Assembly (NCBI GenBank): GCA_902806065.1 | Contig: CADCVE010000033.1 | Span: 1 to 42,043, forward strand | DNA: 42,043 nt | Direction of reading: 5' to 3' | Origin: an uncultured Rubrobacteraceae bacterium | GTDB lineage: Bacteria > Actinomycetota > Rubrobacteria > Rubrobacterales > Rubrobacteraceae | Shown here: positions 16,567-24,952 of the stretch, piece after piece | Numbering within the stretch: position 1 is the first letter of the stretch | Layout: each line of letters starts with the position of its first letter | Translations under genes and position numbers: made by a program | The notes under the pieces: generated by a model | What the model was told of the DNA's origin: nothing | What the model saw: the letters and a program-made list of their open reading frames with translations, nothing else | Database searches by the model: none

Positions 16567-16621
16567 GGTCGGCCGCGGCCGCGCGGCCCCGACCATGTAG
16601 CCTAGGCCGTGTGGCCTAGGC
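16567..16621 (-). terminator. Tandem GC-rich hairpins between FGGY kinase and gpsA
   Basis: Two stem-loops fill the 76-bp gap. The first has perfect 9-bp arms, GCCTAGGCC and GGCCTAGGC, with a 4-nt loop (16600-16621), and it overlaps the kinase stop codon. The second has arms starting GGTCGG and ending CCGACC (16567-16594), GC-rich with a small bulge, followed on the minus strand by TTATT. They may attenuate or terminate transcription, or protect upstream mRNA. There is no long T-run, so termination is uncertain. Confidence 0.45.
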
Positions 16622-18190
16622 CTCCGCCGCCGCGGGCTGACCCCTGCTTGCCTCGTGCTTCACGGTCTTGTGCATCAGCTCCTTCATCTGCGGGTAGGTC
16701 TCCACATAGCGGTCCACGTAGAACTGGTACGCCTCGTGGGCTTCCGAGTTCGGCTCGATGGTGCGTTCGGTGTGGACCATGTGTTCAGCGGCCGTCTGGA
16801 TGTCCGGGTAGATCCCCGCACCCACCGCCGCCAGCATCGCCGCACCCAAAACGGGGCCTTCGCTCACTTTGGTGAGCGAGATCGGTACGTTCGACACGTC
16901 GGCGTGCATCTGCATCCACAGCTCGCTGTTCGCCGGGCCGCCGGAGACGACGTTCATTCTGGGTTCGAAGTCCTGCCCGCGCATGGTCCTCAAGATGTGC
17001 TCGGTGCCGTAGCAGATCCCCTCGATGATCGCCCTGAAGACGTGCCCTTCGGTATGGCTCAGGGAGAGACCCCACATCATGCCGCGCACCTGGGAGTCGG
17101 TGTGGGGAGTGCGGTTACCCTGGAAGTAGTCTATGACGACGAGCCCATCGGAGCCTATCGGTATGTCGTGGGCCAGCTCGTTGAGGATCTCGTAGGGGCC
17201 GACGCCGCGCTTCTCGGCCTCATCGTTGGCGTGCTTGGCGAAGCTGTTCTTGAACCAGGCGACGATCGAGCCGGTGGAGGCCTGCCCAGCCTCTATCGTG
17301 TACTGGCCGGGTATCATGGCATCCGTATAGGCGCCCCAAAGTCCCGGATTGTAGATAGGCTCTGCGGCCTGCCCGATCATGACGTGCGAGGAACCGGTGA
17401 TGAGCGCCAGCTTGCCGGGCTCGACGACCCCGAGACCAAGAGCGCCGGCGTAGGCGTCGATAGCACCCTCGGCCACGGGCGTGCCGGCCTTGAGGCCCAA
17501 CTCCTCGGCAACCTCCCGTCTCAACTCCCCTACCGCCGTACCCGGATCGAGCACGTTCTGCGGATACTTATCCAGCAAATCCTCGATTCCCACCGCCTCG
17601 TAGAGACTCTCCGGGAAGCCCCCCTCGTCGCGGTCGTAGTAGAATTTTGAGCTGGCCATATTAATGGAGGCCGCCCACTCGCCGGTGAGGCGGTGGATCA
17701 ACCAGTCGCCACAGTCGCAGATGTGCCTAGCATTTTCGTAGGTCTCCGGTTCTTTCTCCTTTAACCACATGGCCTTCGGAAGCCCCCACTCCGCAGAGAC
17801 CGGTCCGTAACCGTTGTACTTGAGCGCGGGGTTGCCTGTCTCCTGAATACGCACAGCCTGGTCAGAGGCGCGTATGTCCATCCACAAGAGTGCCGGGCGC
17901 AGGTGCCGGTCGTTCTCGTCCATCGCCACGACGGTGCTGCTCGTAGCGTCCACGCCGATGCCGGCGATCTCCGCGGGGTCGATCCCACTCTCCTCCATCG
18001 CTCCGCGCGACGCCTCAATCAGGGAAGACCACCACTCGTCGGGGTCCTGCTCGGCCCAGCCGGATCGCGGGTATCGCGTCTCGAACTCGGCGCTCTCGAA
18101 AGCCACCGGTGCCCCTTCGGGGTCGAAGATGCCAACCCTGACGCCCCCCGTGCCAAAATCTATACCCAAAAGGTATTGTCCCTCAGCCAT
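16616..18190 (-). CDS. FGGY-family carbohydrate kinase (ribulokinase-like), paralogue 1
   Basis: ATP-dependent kinase, 524 aa, with both FGGY lobes. It has GIDFGTGGVRVGIF (9-22), IGVDATSSTVVAMD, LLWMDIRASDQA, the catalytic-base segment EGAIDAYAGALG and the C-terminal SGGPANSELWMQM and GPVLGAAMLAAVG. It is strongly similar over its whole length to the kinase at 27688-29259, so the two are duplicates. Details such as the DAT-S-VV-D segment recall ribulokinases (AraB/FGGY-type). Start ATG with AAAGGGAGG upstream. It follows pgi after a 218-bp gap that may hold its own promoter, and precedes gpsA-glpD. A ketose or polyol substrate is likely; identity unknown. Confidence 0.88.
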   Translation of the reverse strand: MAEGQYLLGIDFGTGGVRVGIFDPEGAPVAFESAEFETRYPRSGWAEQDPDEWWSSLIEASRGAMEESGIDPAEIAGIGVDATSSTVVAMDENDRHLRPALLWMDIRASDQAVRIQETGNPALKYNGYGPVSAEWGLPKAMWLKEKEPETYENARHICDCGDWLIHRLTGEWAASINMASSKFYYDRDEGGFPESLYEAVGIEDLLDKYPQNVLDPGTAVGELRREVAEELGLKAGTPVAEGAIDAYAGALGLGVVEPGKLALITGSSHVMIGQAAEPIYNPGLWGAYTDAMIPGQYTIEAGQASTGSIVAWFKNSFAKHANDEAEKRGVGPYEILNELAHDIPIGSDGLVVIDYFQGNRTPHTDSQVRGMMWGLSLSHTEGHVFRAIIEGICYGTEHILRTMRGQDFEPRMNVVSGGPANSELWMQMHADVSNVPISLTKVSEGPVLGAAMLAAVGAGIYPDIQTAAEHMVHTERTIEPNSEAHEAYQFYVDRYVETYPQMKELMHKTVKHEASRGQPAAAEA

Positions 18191-18408
18191 GTCTTGCCTC
18201 CCTTTCCCTAAACAACCATAGTTCTTGTCATCAATCGCAGTCAGGCATCACACAGACTACTTCTCCTTTCCGGTAACCATGGTGTTCTCCCAATCTCCCG
18301 ACCGGTGATGTCCTTGTGGTACCGCGAGCGCGTCGCTCCCTCTCCATCCCGAAATCTTCGGGAGAGATCGCTCTAATCCCCAGACGCGATCCGGGCGGCG
18401 ATCTCCCG
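18191..18408 (-). other. 218-bp intergenic region between pgi and FGGY kinase with inverted repeats
   Basis: No gene is seen. Just 3' of pgi there is a 7-bp stem TCCCGAA/TTCGGGA with a 3-nt loop (18347-18363). A second, overlapping inverted repeat joins GCGATCTCCC (18398-18407) with the partner GGGAGAGATCGC (18360-18371), giving alternative pairings. These could end the tkt-tal-pgm-pgi transcript. The rest, 18191-18346, is a reasonable place for a promoter of the kinase-gpsA-glpD group, but I found no convincing -35/-10 pair. Confidence 0.4.
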
Positions 18409-20106
18409 TCACGACAGAACCTCCATCACCCTCTCCAGGCCGCCGTCCACGTCTCCGCCGAGATGCACCCGGATCACCCGTCGGCCGGCCTCCAGCAGCG
18501 CCTGACGATCCCCTAAGGCCTGCGCCTTCTCCAGCACTCCGAAGCTTAGCGAAGACTCGGGAGCCCCGGCCTCATCCGGAATTCCGGCGTCGCGCTCGTG
18601 CTCCACGGTAAACTGCACAAATAGACCGTTCCCGCCGTCACCCTTGTGCAACTGTCCGGTCGAGTGCAGGAACCTCGGTCCGTACCCGAGCGTCGTGGCG
18701 ACCTTGTGCCGGTCCCTGAGAAGCATGCGCAGCCTCTGCAAAGCCTCCGTCGTCTCACCCGCTGGCGGCAGCCACGCCTGCAACGCGACGTAGTCGTCGG
18801 GGCGGGTCTGCAAGAGAAATTCCTCGATGACCTCGTTCAAGCCGCCGAACTCTTGTGAGGAGTAGACTGAGATACTGTCTTCCTCTACCGTTGGCTCCGG
18901 CTCGGGCAGCTCCCCCTTCTCCTGATACTCGGCTACCATCTTCCTCGCCTGCACCTTCGCCGACTCGACGTTCGGCTGGTCGAAGGGGTTGATACCGAGC
19001 CTCCATCCGGCAATCGCGGTCGCAACCTCCCAGCGGAACATCTCCCCGCCCAAATCATAGGCCTCTTCGAGCTCTACCTCGATCACGGGATGTCCCCGGC
19101 CCCGCAACTCGTCTACGAGGCCGTCCGAGCTCTGCTCGCCGCGTAGCCTCATGCTCACGAAGAGCCGGTCATCGCTATAAGCGTTCGGCACGCCCTCGGG
19201 CTCCCCGGCGACCGGCAAGATGCCCATGCCGTCCTTGCCAGTGCTCTCAGCGATCAGCTGTTCCACCCACGGGCCGAAGGGTTCTAGAGACGGCGAGACC
19301 AGGAGCGTCAGCTTGTCGCATCCGTGGTTCCTGGCAAGTTCTCCCATCGCCACGCCCAGCCATGCGCCGGGATTCTCCTCGACCTTTACCTCCGGACCGC
19401 ACTCGCTGGCGGCGGTCTTCCCACCGCTCAGGAGCCAGGGTACATCAATCCCGACAAGCGTCGCCGGGACGATCCCGAAGAGCGAGAGCGCCGAGTAACG
19501 CCCCCCGATGTTCGGGTTGTTGAGGAACGTGGCGCGGAAGCTGTACCTCTCGGCGGTATCCTGCAAGCCGCTGCCGGGGTCGGTGATGGCGACGAAGTGC
19601 GACCCGGCGTGCTCCTCTCCAACGACCTCCGCAACGCGGTTGTAGAAGTATTTGAAGAACGAGAACGTCTCCACCGTACCGCCGGACTTGGTCGAGACGA
19701 CGAACACCGTGCGTGAGAGGTCGAGCCGGTCGGCGTGGCGCAACACGGCCTCAGGATCGGTGCTGTCCAGCACTGCAAGGTCCGGGTACCCTTCCCTGGC
19801 GTCCAGAGAGAGACTGAACGTCTCCGGCGCGAGGCTGGAGCCGCCCATTCCCAAGAGGAGTATGTGTTCGATCCCTTCATCGCGCAGAGCGGTCGCCAGA
19901 GCCTGTATCTCGGGCAACGCCTCTTCGGTCTCCTGAGGGCTTCTGAGCCAGCCCAGGCGGTCGGCTATCTCTTCCGGCTCCGGCCCCCATATGGTGTGAT
20001 CCCCATCCCACATGCGCTCCACAACCCGCTCGTCGCGCAACTCCTTCAGGGCACCTTCGACCGCGGGACCATATTCACCCAGAGTTGCTTTGTCGCGCGA
20101 GATCAC
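18409..20106 (-). CDS. pgi: Glucose-6-phosphate isomerase (Tal-Pgi fusion C-half type)
   Basis: Interconverts glucose-6-phosphate and fructose-6-phosphate. 565 aa. SIS-type sugar-phosphate motifs are LLLGMGGSSLAPE, VVSTKSGGTVET and GGRYSALSLFG, with the late HKGDGGNGLFVQF block holding a catalytic His-type segment. The layout matches the C-terminal half of the bifunctional transaldolase/phosphoglucose isomerase proteins. Here transaldolase is a separate gene upstream. It begins at GTG overlapping the stop of the beta-phosphoglucomutase gene (GTGA), so both are coupled: beta-G1P to G6P to F6P. Confidence 0.9.
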   Translation of the reverse strand: MISRDKATLGEYGPAVEGALKELRDERVVERMWDGDHTIWGPEPEEIADRLGWLRSPQETEEALPEIQALATALRDEGIEHILLLGMGGSSLAPETFSLSLDAREGYPDLAVLDSTDPEAVLRHADRLDLSRTVFVVSTKSGGTVETFSFFKYFYNRVAEVVGEEHAGSHFVAITDPGSGLQDTAERYSFRATFLNNPNIGGRYSALSLFGIVPATLVGIDVPWLLSGGKTAASECGPEVKVEENPGAWLGVAMGELARNHGCDKLTLLVSPSLEPFGPWVEQLIAESTGKDGMGILPVAGEPEGVPNAYSDDRLFVSMRLRGEQSSDGLVDELRGRGHPVIEVELEEAYDLGGEMFRWEVATAIAGWRLGINPFDQPNVESAKVQARKMVAEYQEKGELPEPEPTVEEDSISVYSSQEFGGLNEVIEEFLLQTRPDDYVALQAWLPPAGETTEALQRLRMLLRDRHKVATTLGYGPRFLHSTGQLHKGDGGNGLFVQFTVEHERDAGIPDEAGAPESSLSFGVLEKAQALGDRQALLEAGRRVIRVHLGGDVDGGLERVMEVLS

Positions 20107-20894
20107 CTGACGCTCACCTCTTCCAGCCGGCCCTCGGAGAGCGCCTCTACGGACACGTCGTCGAGGCTCGTCACCACGAGGTCCGCGTCCGCGTCGGCCA
20201 GCATCTCCTCGTCGTCCGCGCGCGCCAGGCCGAGCGCGGCCATCTCTCCCGCCTTGGCGGCCTCGACGCCGTTCACGGCGTCCTCGACTACGAAGGTGTC
20301 TTCCGGCGAGGTCCCCATCTCTTCGGTGGCGGTCAAGAAGATCATGGGGTGCGGCTTGCCCTGCTCGAAGTCGCGCCCGCTCACGTTCGCGTCCAGGATG
20401 TCCAAGATCGTGTAACCATCTTTTATAAAGTCGTAGCTCAGGCCCTCTTGCTCACAGAACTCGTCCAGCCGGATGCGCTCCAGAAACGCGTTGGCGTTCT
20501 TCGAGGAGGAGGCCGTGACCATCTTGAGCCCCGCGTTCTTGCACTCGAGCACGAAACGCAGGGCATCCGGGTAAGCGTAGAACTCGCTCTGCTCGATGAG
20601 CTCGACGATCATCTCCTGCTTGCGGTCGCCGTACTCCTGGGCGCGCCTCTCGACGTCGGGCACACCGAAGTACTCCAGAGCGGCCTCCGCGCCCTTATAG
20701 CGCGGCATGCCGCTCATCTCCGTTTGGTAGACCTGCGGCGTGAACGCCTCGGGCGAGTACGAGGTCTGGTCGCGTATGTCGCTCCACTCGTTCTCCATGA
20801 GCTGCTGTAGCCCGTCGCGCCACGCCCTCTCGTGTGGCGAGTCCACCAGCACCCCATCAACGTCGAAGACAACGCCCCTAAACTCAGTTGCCAT
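20103..20894 (-). CDS. Beta-phosphoglucomutase-like HAD protein
   Basis: Converts beta-glucose-1-phosphate to glucose-6-phosphate. 263 aa. The catalytic pair is Asp11 and Asp13 in FDVDGVLVDS. Directly after comes the cap signature HERAW (His21, Trp25), the substrate-gating element of beta-phosphoglucomutases. TASSSKNAN (motif II), QGKPHPMIF (motif III Lys) and VVEDAVNGVEAAK (motif IV) follow. An insert with the residues MPRYKGAEAALEYFG is common in HADs that accompany GH65 phosphorylases. It overlaps pgi by GTGA. Together with GH65 at 7308-9767 this makes a phosphorolytic disaccharide route (inference from families). Confidence 0.87.
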   Translation of the reverse strand: MATEFRGVVFDVDGVLVDSPHERAWRDGLQQLMENEWSDIRDQTSYSPEAFTPQVYQTEMSGMPRYKGAEAALEYFGVPDVERRAQEYGDRKQEMIVELIEQSEFYAYPDALRFVLECKNAGLKMVTASSSKNANAFLERIRLDEFCEQEGLSYDFIKDGYTILDILDANVSGRDFEQGKPHPMIFLTATEEMGTSPEDTFVVEDAVNGVEAAKAGEMAALGLARADDEEMLADADADLVVTSLDDVSVEALSEGRLEEVSVR

Positions 20895-20924
20895 CCCTTA
20901 CTCCTTTCCCGTGGGAGCCTTCTC

Positions 20925-20954
20925 CCCCGGCGTCCGGTACTCCAGCCGCCGGGG
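20925..20954 (-). terminator. Hairpin downstream of tal
   Basis: Perfect 7-bp inverted repeat CCCCGGC/GCCGGGG with a 16-nt loop, lying 17 bp past the tal stop and before the beta-phosphoglucomutase gene. There is no T-run on the minus strand. It may be an attenuator or RNA-stability element rather than a full terminator. Confidence 0.35.
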
Positions 20955-20971
20955 ATATTTCGATACCGCCC

Positions 20972-22075
20972 TTACGTCTGACCGACTAGCTTGCGGCTCT
21001 TCTCGCGGATGACGTCGAGCAGCTCGTCGAAAGAGTCCATAAACTTCTGCACCCCCTCCTTCTCCAGCGTCTCGGTCACGTCGTCGTAATCCACGCCGGC
21101 CTCCTTGAGTTCCCGCGGAAGCCTTCTCGCGTCGTCGAGGCCCTCTTTGAGGGTCGGGCGGATGTTGCCGTGGTCCATCGTGTCCTCCAGGGTGGAGGCA
21201 GGCATCGTGTTCACGGTATCCGGACCGACGAGGTTGTCCACGTAGATGGTGTCCGGATAGTCCGGATTCTTTGTCGAAGTCGAGGCCCAGAGGGGGCGTT
21301 GCTTGGACGCACCTTTGGATTCCAAGAAGTTCCAGTCGTCGCCGAAGAAGATCTCCTCGAACGCCGCGTACGCCATCTTCGCGTTCGCTATCGCGAGCCT
21401 GCCCTTGAGGTCCGGCCTGCCGACCTCGTCCAGCCTCTCGTCGCCCTCCGTGTCCACCCGGCTCACGAAGAAGCTCGCCACACTCGCCACGGTAGACGGG
21501 TCGCCGCCCCCCGCCACCAAGCGTTGCAACCCACGGATGTACGCCCTCGCGACCGCCTTGTAACGCGCGAGCGAGAAGATCAGGGTTACGTTCACGGACT
21601 TGCCGTTGGATATGATCTCTTCGATGGCCGCGAGGCCGGGCTGCGTGGCCGGTATCTTGACCAGCAGGTTTGGCTTGTCCACCAACTCGTGCAGCCTCAA
21701 GGCCTCCTCGACGGTCTTTGGGGTGTCGTAGGCTAGGTTCGGGGAGACTTCGAGGGAGACGTAGCCATCCTTCCCGGCGGTTTGCTCGTGGACGGGCGCG
21801 AGGATGTCGCAGGCGTCCTGGATGTCCTTGCGGGCCAGCTCCAGGAAGATCTCCTTCGGATCCTCCGTCTCTTTGGAGATCTCTTCTAGCTGCGCGTCGT
21901 ATAGCTCCGACTCGGAGATGGCTTTCTGGAAGATGGTGGGGTTCGAGGTGACGCCTACGACCCCGTCCTCGATCATCTTGTGCAACGCCCCGCCCTCGAC
22001 GAGGTCGTCGCGCGAGATGGAGTCTATCCAGATCCCCTGCCCCAACTCCGCGGCTTTCTTGAGATTTTCGTTCAA
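20972..22075 (-). CDS. tal: Transaldolase
   Basis: Transfers a dihydroxyacetone unit between sedoheptulose-7-phosphate and glyceraldehyde-3-phosphate. 367 aa, the length of the long (Tal-Pgi-type) transaldolases. Signature GVTSNPTIFQKAI is at 41-53, and the Schiff-base Lys140 lies in NLLVKIPAT. SVNVTLIFSLARY and the ASTSTKNPDYPDTIYVDNLVGPDTVNTMP block are present. The start is TTG with AAGGAAAGG upstream, 66 bp after tkt. The gene order tkt-tal-(beta-pgm)-pgi makes a pentose-to-hexose phosphate unit. Confidence 0.95.
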   Translation of the reverse strand: MNENLKKAAELGQGIWIDSISRDDLVEGGALHKMIEDGVVGVTSNPTIFQKAISESELYDAQLEEISKETEDPKEIFLELARKDIQDACDILAPVHEQTAGKDGYVSLEVSPNLAYDTPKTVEEALRLHELVDKPNLLVKIPATQPGLAAIEEIISNGKSVNVTLIFSLARYKAVARAYIRGLQRLVAGGGDPSTVASVASFFVSRVDTEGDERLDEVGRPDLKGRLAIANAKMAYAAFEEIFFGDDWNFLESKGASKQRPLWASTSTKNPDYPDTIYVDNLVGPDTVNTMPASTLEDTMDHGNIRPTLKEGLDDARRLPRELKEAGVDYDDVTETLEKEGVQKFMDSFDELLDVIREKSRKLVGQT

Positions 22076-22095
22076 CGTTTCTACCTTTCCTTACG

Positions 22096-22126
22096 GGGGA
22101 CGGGAGTTCCGAACCGTCCCGTCCCC
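22096..22126 (-). terminator. Hairpin between tkt and tal
   Basis: Perfect 10-bp inverted repeat GGGGACGGGA/TCCCGTCCCC with an 11-nt loop in the 66-bp gap. On the minus strand it ends shortly before the AAGGAAAGG ribosome site of tal and has no T-run. An attenuator, processing site or expression-ratio element is plausible. Confidence 0.45.
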
Positions 22127-22141
22127 ATAGTGCTACTGCGT

Positions 22142-24226
22142 TTACGAATGCCCCTCCGATGGATCGGTAGGCTCAGCCGCTGGCGTTCCCGGTTCGTCAT
22201 CTACCCGCTCGGAGCGCCCGAGCAGGTCCAGCGCCTCGTTCGCCACGTTCTCTGGATCCATGCCGAGCTCCTCCAGAAGCGGCTCGCCCGGCGCGGACTC
22301 CCCAAAACGGTTTATCCCGATACTCCTGCCGCGGAAGCCGACGTAACGCTCCCAACCCGTGGGCACCCCCGCCTCGACCGAGACGCGAGCCTCGACCGAG
22401 GGCGGCAGCACGGAGTCTTTGTAGCCCTGGTCCTGTGCGTCGAAGATCTCCCACGACGGCATGCTGACCACCCGAGCCGAGATGCCCTGCTCAGAGAGCA
22501 GCTCCCTCGCTTCGAGAGCCACGGCAACCTCGGAGCCCGTGCCGATAAGGATGACGTCCGGCTCGCCTCCATCATCCGCGTCGGCGCGGACGTAGGCGCC
22601 GCGCAACGCGCCCTCAGCCGGCTCCGGGTCCAGGACGGGGAGGTTCTGGCGCGTGAGGAGGATGGCTACGGGCCCGTCGGTGTCGAAGGTGCTCCGCCAG
22701 GCCATCGCGGTCTCGTTGGCGTCGGCGGGCCTTATCACCGTCAGGTTCGGGATCGCGCGCAGGGCCATGTAGTGTTCGATGGGCTGGTGGGTCGGGCCGT
22801 CCCCTCCGAGGCCCACGGAGTCGTGGGTCCAGACCCAGGCGACCTTAGCGCCCATGAGCGCTGAGAGCCTGACGGCCGGGCGCATGTAGTCGGAGAAGAT
22901 CAGGAACGTCGAGCCGTAGGGCCGGACCATCCCGCCGTGCAGCGCGATGCCGTTGACGCACGAGCCCATCGCGTGCTCGCGCACGCCCCAGGCTATGTTG
23001 CGCCCGGCGTTGTCCGGGGAGAAGATACCGCCCCCGGAGAATGCGGTGTTGGTCGAGCCCACGAGGTCCGCCGCACCCCCGATCATGGTCGGCACGTAAT
23101 CCTTGAACGCGTCCATGACCGCCGCCCCGGCCTTGCGGGTCGCGAGCTTCTCCGTCTCCGACGGGTCCCACTTCGGCAGCTTCTCCTCGTAACCCGGCCG
23201 GGGGTCCCCGCTCTGGACCTGCTCCCACTCCTCGGCGAGCTCGGGGAACTCCTCACGCCACGCGGCGAAGCGCTGGTTCCACTCCTCTTCGAGATCGCGG
23301 CCCTTCGTCTTCTGGTCCATGTGGTCGTAGACCTCGTCGGGGATTAAGAAGTCCTGGTCGGGGTCGAGGCCGAGGGCTTCCTTGGCCGCGCGGACCTCGT
23401 CCTCGCCCAAAGCCGCTCCGTGGGCAGCGGCGGTATCTATCGCGTTGGGGGCCGGGTAGCCGATGTGGGAGCGCACTATTATTAGCGACGGGCGTTCTTC
23501 TTCGGCGATAGCGTTGCTTGTCGCCTCCGCGAGGGTGTCGAGGTCCTCGGAGTCGGCGACGTGCTGGACGTGCCAGCCCTGGGCCTCGAAGCGCTTGCCC
23601 TTGTCCTCCCGGTCAAAGGAGATGGCGGTGGTGCCGTCTATGGTGATGCGGTTGTCATCGTAGTAGTAGACGAGCCTGCCGAGGCCGTTCTGGCCGGCTA
23701 GGGAGGCGGCCTCGTTGGAGACGCCCTCCATAAGGTCGCCGTCCGAGCAGATGGCGAAGATGCGGTGGTCCACTACGTTGTGTCCGATGCGGTTGTAGCG
23801 TTCGGCGAGGAAACGCTCGGCCATCGCCATCCCGACCCCGTTGGCGAAACCCTGGCCCAGCGGCCCGGTCGTCGCCTCCACACCCGGCGTCATGAACTGC
23901 TCCGGGTGGCCGGGGGTGATGGAACCCTTCTGCCTAAACTGCTTTATCTGATCCATCGGCAAGTCGTAGCCGGTGAGGTGCAGCAGCGAGTACTGCAGGA
24001 TGGAGGCGTGGCCCGCCGAGAGGATAAAGCGGTCCCTGTCGGGCCAGAGGGGGTTCTCCGGGTTGTGCCGGAGGAAGCGCGTGTAGATTGTGTACGCCAG
24101 CGGGGCGAGCGCCATCGCCGTCCCCGGGTGGCCGTCGCCCGCTTTTTGTACCGCGTCCATCGCCAGCGTCCTCACGACATCTATAGACCGTCGCGCCACG
24201 CTCGTCTGGGTCTTGAGATCCAACAT
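22142..24226 (-). CDS. tkt: Transketolase
   Basis: Thiamine-diphosphate enzyme transferring two-carbon ketol units among pentose, tetrose and hexose phosphates. 694 aa, full length. The TPP-binding block with GDGHPG near the start and [14 protein letters not shown] is present, as are the C-terminal pyrimidine domain motif WGVREHAMG (catalytic Glu) and [17 protein letters not shown] Pro/Glu-rich tail of about 20 residues follows the last domain. Start ATG with AAAGGGAGGT upstream. It follows the RpiB-like gene after 109 bp. Confidence 0.96.
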   Translation of the reverse strand: MLDLKTQTSVARRSIDVVRTLAMDAVQKAGDGHPGTAMALAPLAYTIYTRFLRHNPENPLWPDRDRFILSAGHASILQYSLLHLTGYDLPMDQIKQFRQKGSITPGHPEQFMTPGVEATTGPLGQGFANGVGMAMAERFLAERYNRIGHNVVDHRIFAICSDGDLMEGVSNEAASLAGQNGLGRLVYYYDDNRITIDGTTAISFDREDKGKRFEAQGWHVQHVADSEDLDTLAEATSNAIAEEERPSLIIVRSHIGYPAPNAIDTAAAHGAALGEDEVRAAKEALGLDPDQDFLIPDEVYDHMDQKTKGRDLEEEWNQRFAAWREEFPELAEEWEQVQSGDPRPGYEEKLPKWDPSETEKLATRKAGAAVMDAFKDYVPTMIGGAADLVGSTNTAFSGGGIFSPDNAGRNIAWGVREHAMGSCVNGIALHGGMVRPYGSTFLIFSDYMRPAVRLSALMGAKVAWVWTHDSVGLGGDGPTHQPIEHYMALRAIPNLTVIRPADANETAMAWRSTFDTDGPVAILLTRQNLPVLDPEPAEGALRGAYVRADADDGGEPDVILIGTGSEVAVALEARELLSEQGISARVVSMPSWEIFDAQDQGYKDSVLPPSVEARVSVEAGVPTGWERYVGFRGRSIGINRFGESAPGEPLLEELGMDPENVANEALDLLGRSERVDDEPGTPAAEPTDPSEGHS

Positions 24227-24268
24227 ACCTCCCTTTTAGTCGAACTTTGCTATCTCAGAGCCGAGAGC

Positions 24269-24295
24269 CACCCGGCCATGATTCGCAGCCGGGTG
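24269..24295 (-). terminator. Hairpin between rpiB-like gene and tkt
   Basis: Perfect 8-bp inverted repeat CACCCGGC/GCCGGGTG with an 11-nt loop in the 109-bp gap. The run ATTTTCG follows it on the plus strand, not on the transcribed minus strand. It is therefore a weak candidate terminator for the annotated direction and may be an RNA-processing hairpin. Confidence 0.4.
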
Positions 24296-24335
24296 ATTTT
24301 CGTTATAGCGACCTTTTTGCTCCCCACGCGACGCC

Positions 24336-24815
24336 CTAGGAGGCCGGGGTGCCGTGGTAGCGGCGGTCTACCTCTATCATCTTGTCCACCTTCGGAGCTG
24401 AGCTTCCGCCACCGAACTCGGACTCCAGAAACGCGTCCATCACGGTCTTGGCCGCCTCGGGGCCGATCACGCGCCCACCCATCGTCAAGACCTGGGCGTT
24501 GTTTGACTTCTTCGCCCGCTCCGCCGAGTAGACGTCGTGGCACTGTGCCGCACGCACTCCGGGTACCTTGTTCGCCGTTATGCTCATACCGAGACCAGTG
24601 CCACAGCACAGGATGGCCTGATCATGGTCTCCACGGGCGACCGCTTCGGCGACCTCTACGGCGACATCGGGATAATCTATCCCCGCGTTCTTGGCCTCCT
24701 CCTTGGAGGGAGGACTGTAGTCCTCGACCTCGTAGCCCTTCTCCTCCAGGTGCTCGACGAGCGTTTCTTTGAGTTCGAGGGCCGCGTCGTCGGCACCGAT
24801 GCCTATCTTCTTCAT
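24336..24815 (-). CDS. RpiB/LacAB-family sugar-phosphate isomerase
   Basis: Aldose/ketose phosphate isomerase, 159 aa. CCGTGLGM (70-77) carries the expected catalytic Cys71, and GVRAAQCHDVYSAERAKKSNNAQVLTMG-type residues follow. At the N-terminus the usual Asp-His pair (E. coli RpiB CDHV) reads GADDAAL: His10 is replaced by Asp. That change affects a phosphate/substrate-contact position. From memory such ADD-type members include tetrose-phosphate isomerases such as DerI/EryI, so erythrulose-4-phosphate to erythrose-4-phosphate is a candidate reaction next to transketolase (inference). rpiA is separately present. AGGAGG lies upstream of the ATG. Confidence 0.87.
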   Translation of the reverse strand: MKKIGIGADDAALELKETLVEHLEEKGYEVEDYSPPSKEEAKNAGIDYPDVAVEVAEAVARGDHDQAILCCGTGLGMSITANKVPGVRAAQCHDVYSAERAKKSNNAQVLTMGGRVIGPEAAKTVMDAFLESEFGGGSSAPKVDKMIEVDRRYHGTPAS

Positions 24816-24835
24816 CTCTTACCTACCTCCTGGAC

Positions 24836-24901
24836 CTATCTCTCGACATGTTCCGTACTCTTCATCCTGTACTGCGCTCGTCCAATAGTCTCCGTTATCA
24901 T
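24836..24901 (-). CDS. Possible 21-residue leader peptide upstream of the rpiB-like gene
   Basis: In the 137-bp gap after the AraM-like gene, GGGAGGAGGA stands directly before an ATG that opens 21 codons, starting MITETIGRAQ, and ends at TAG 20 nt before the RpiB-like ATG. The ribosome site is among the best in the window although the product is tiny. It may be a translated leader or chance. No similarity is recognised. Confidence 0.3.
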   Translation of the reverse strand: MITETIGRAQYRMKSTEHVER

Positions 24902-24952
24902 TCCTCCTCCCGGTTAAATTCGTCACGCTCTTACGGTCCGGGCCGTTCCGCA

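Noticed and set aside
13679-24815. Erythritol (Ery) catabolic operon
   Set aside because: A GlpD/EryB-type enzyme, FGGY kinases and an RpiB-like gene are present, but the EryC-type TIM-barrel epimerase and EryH (Tpi-like) genes are missing.
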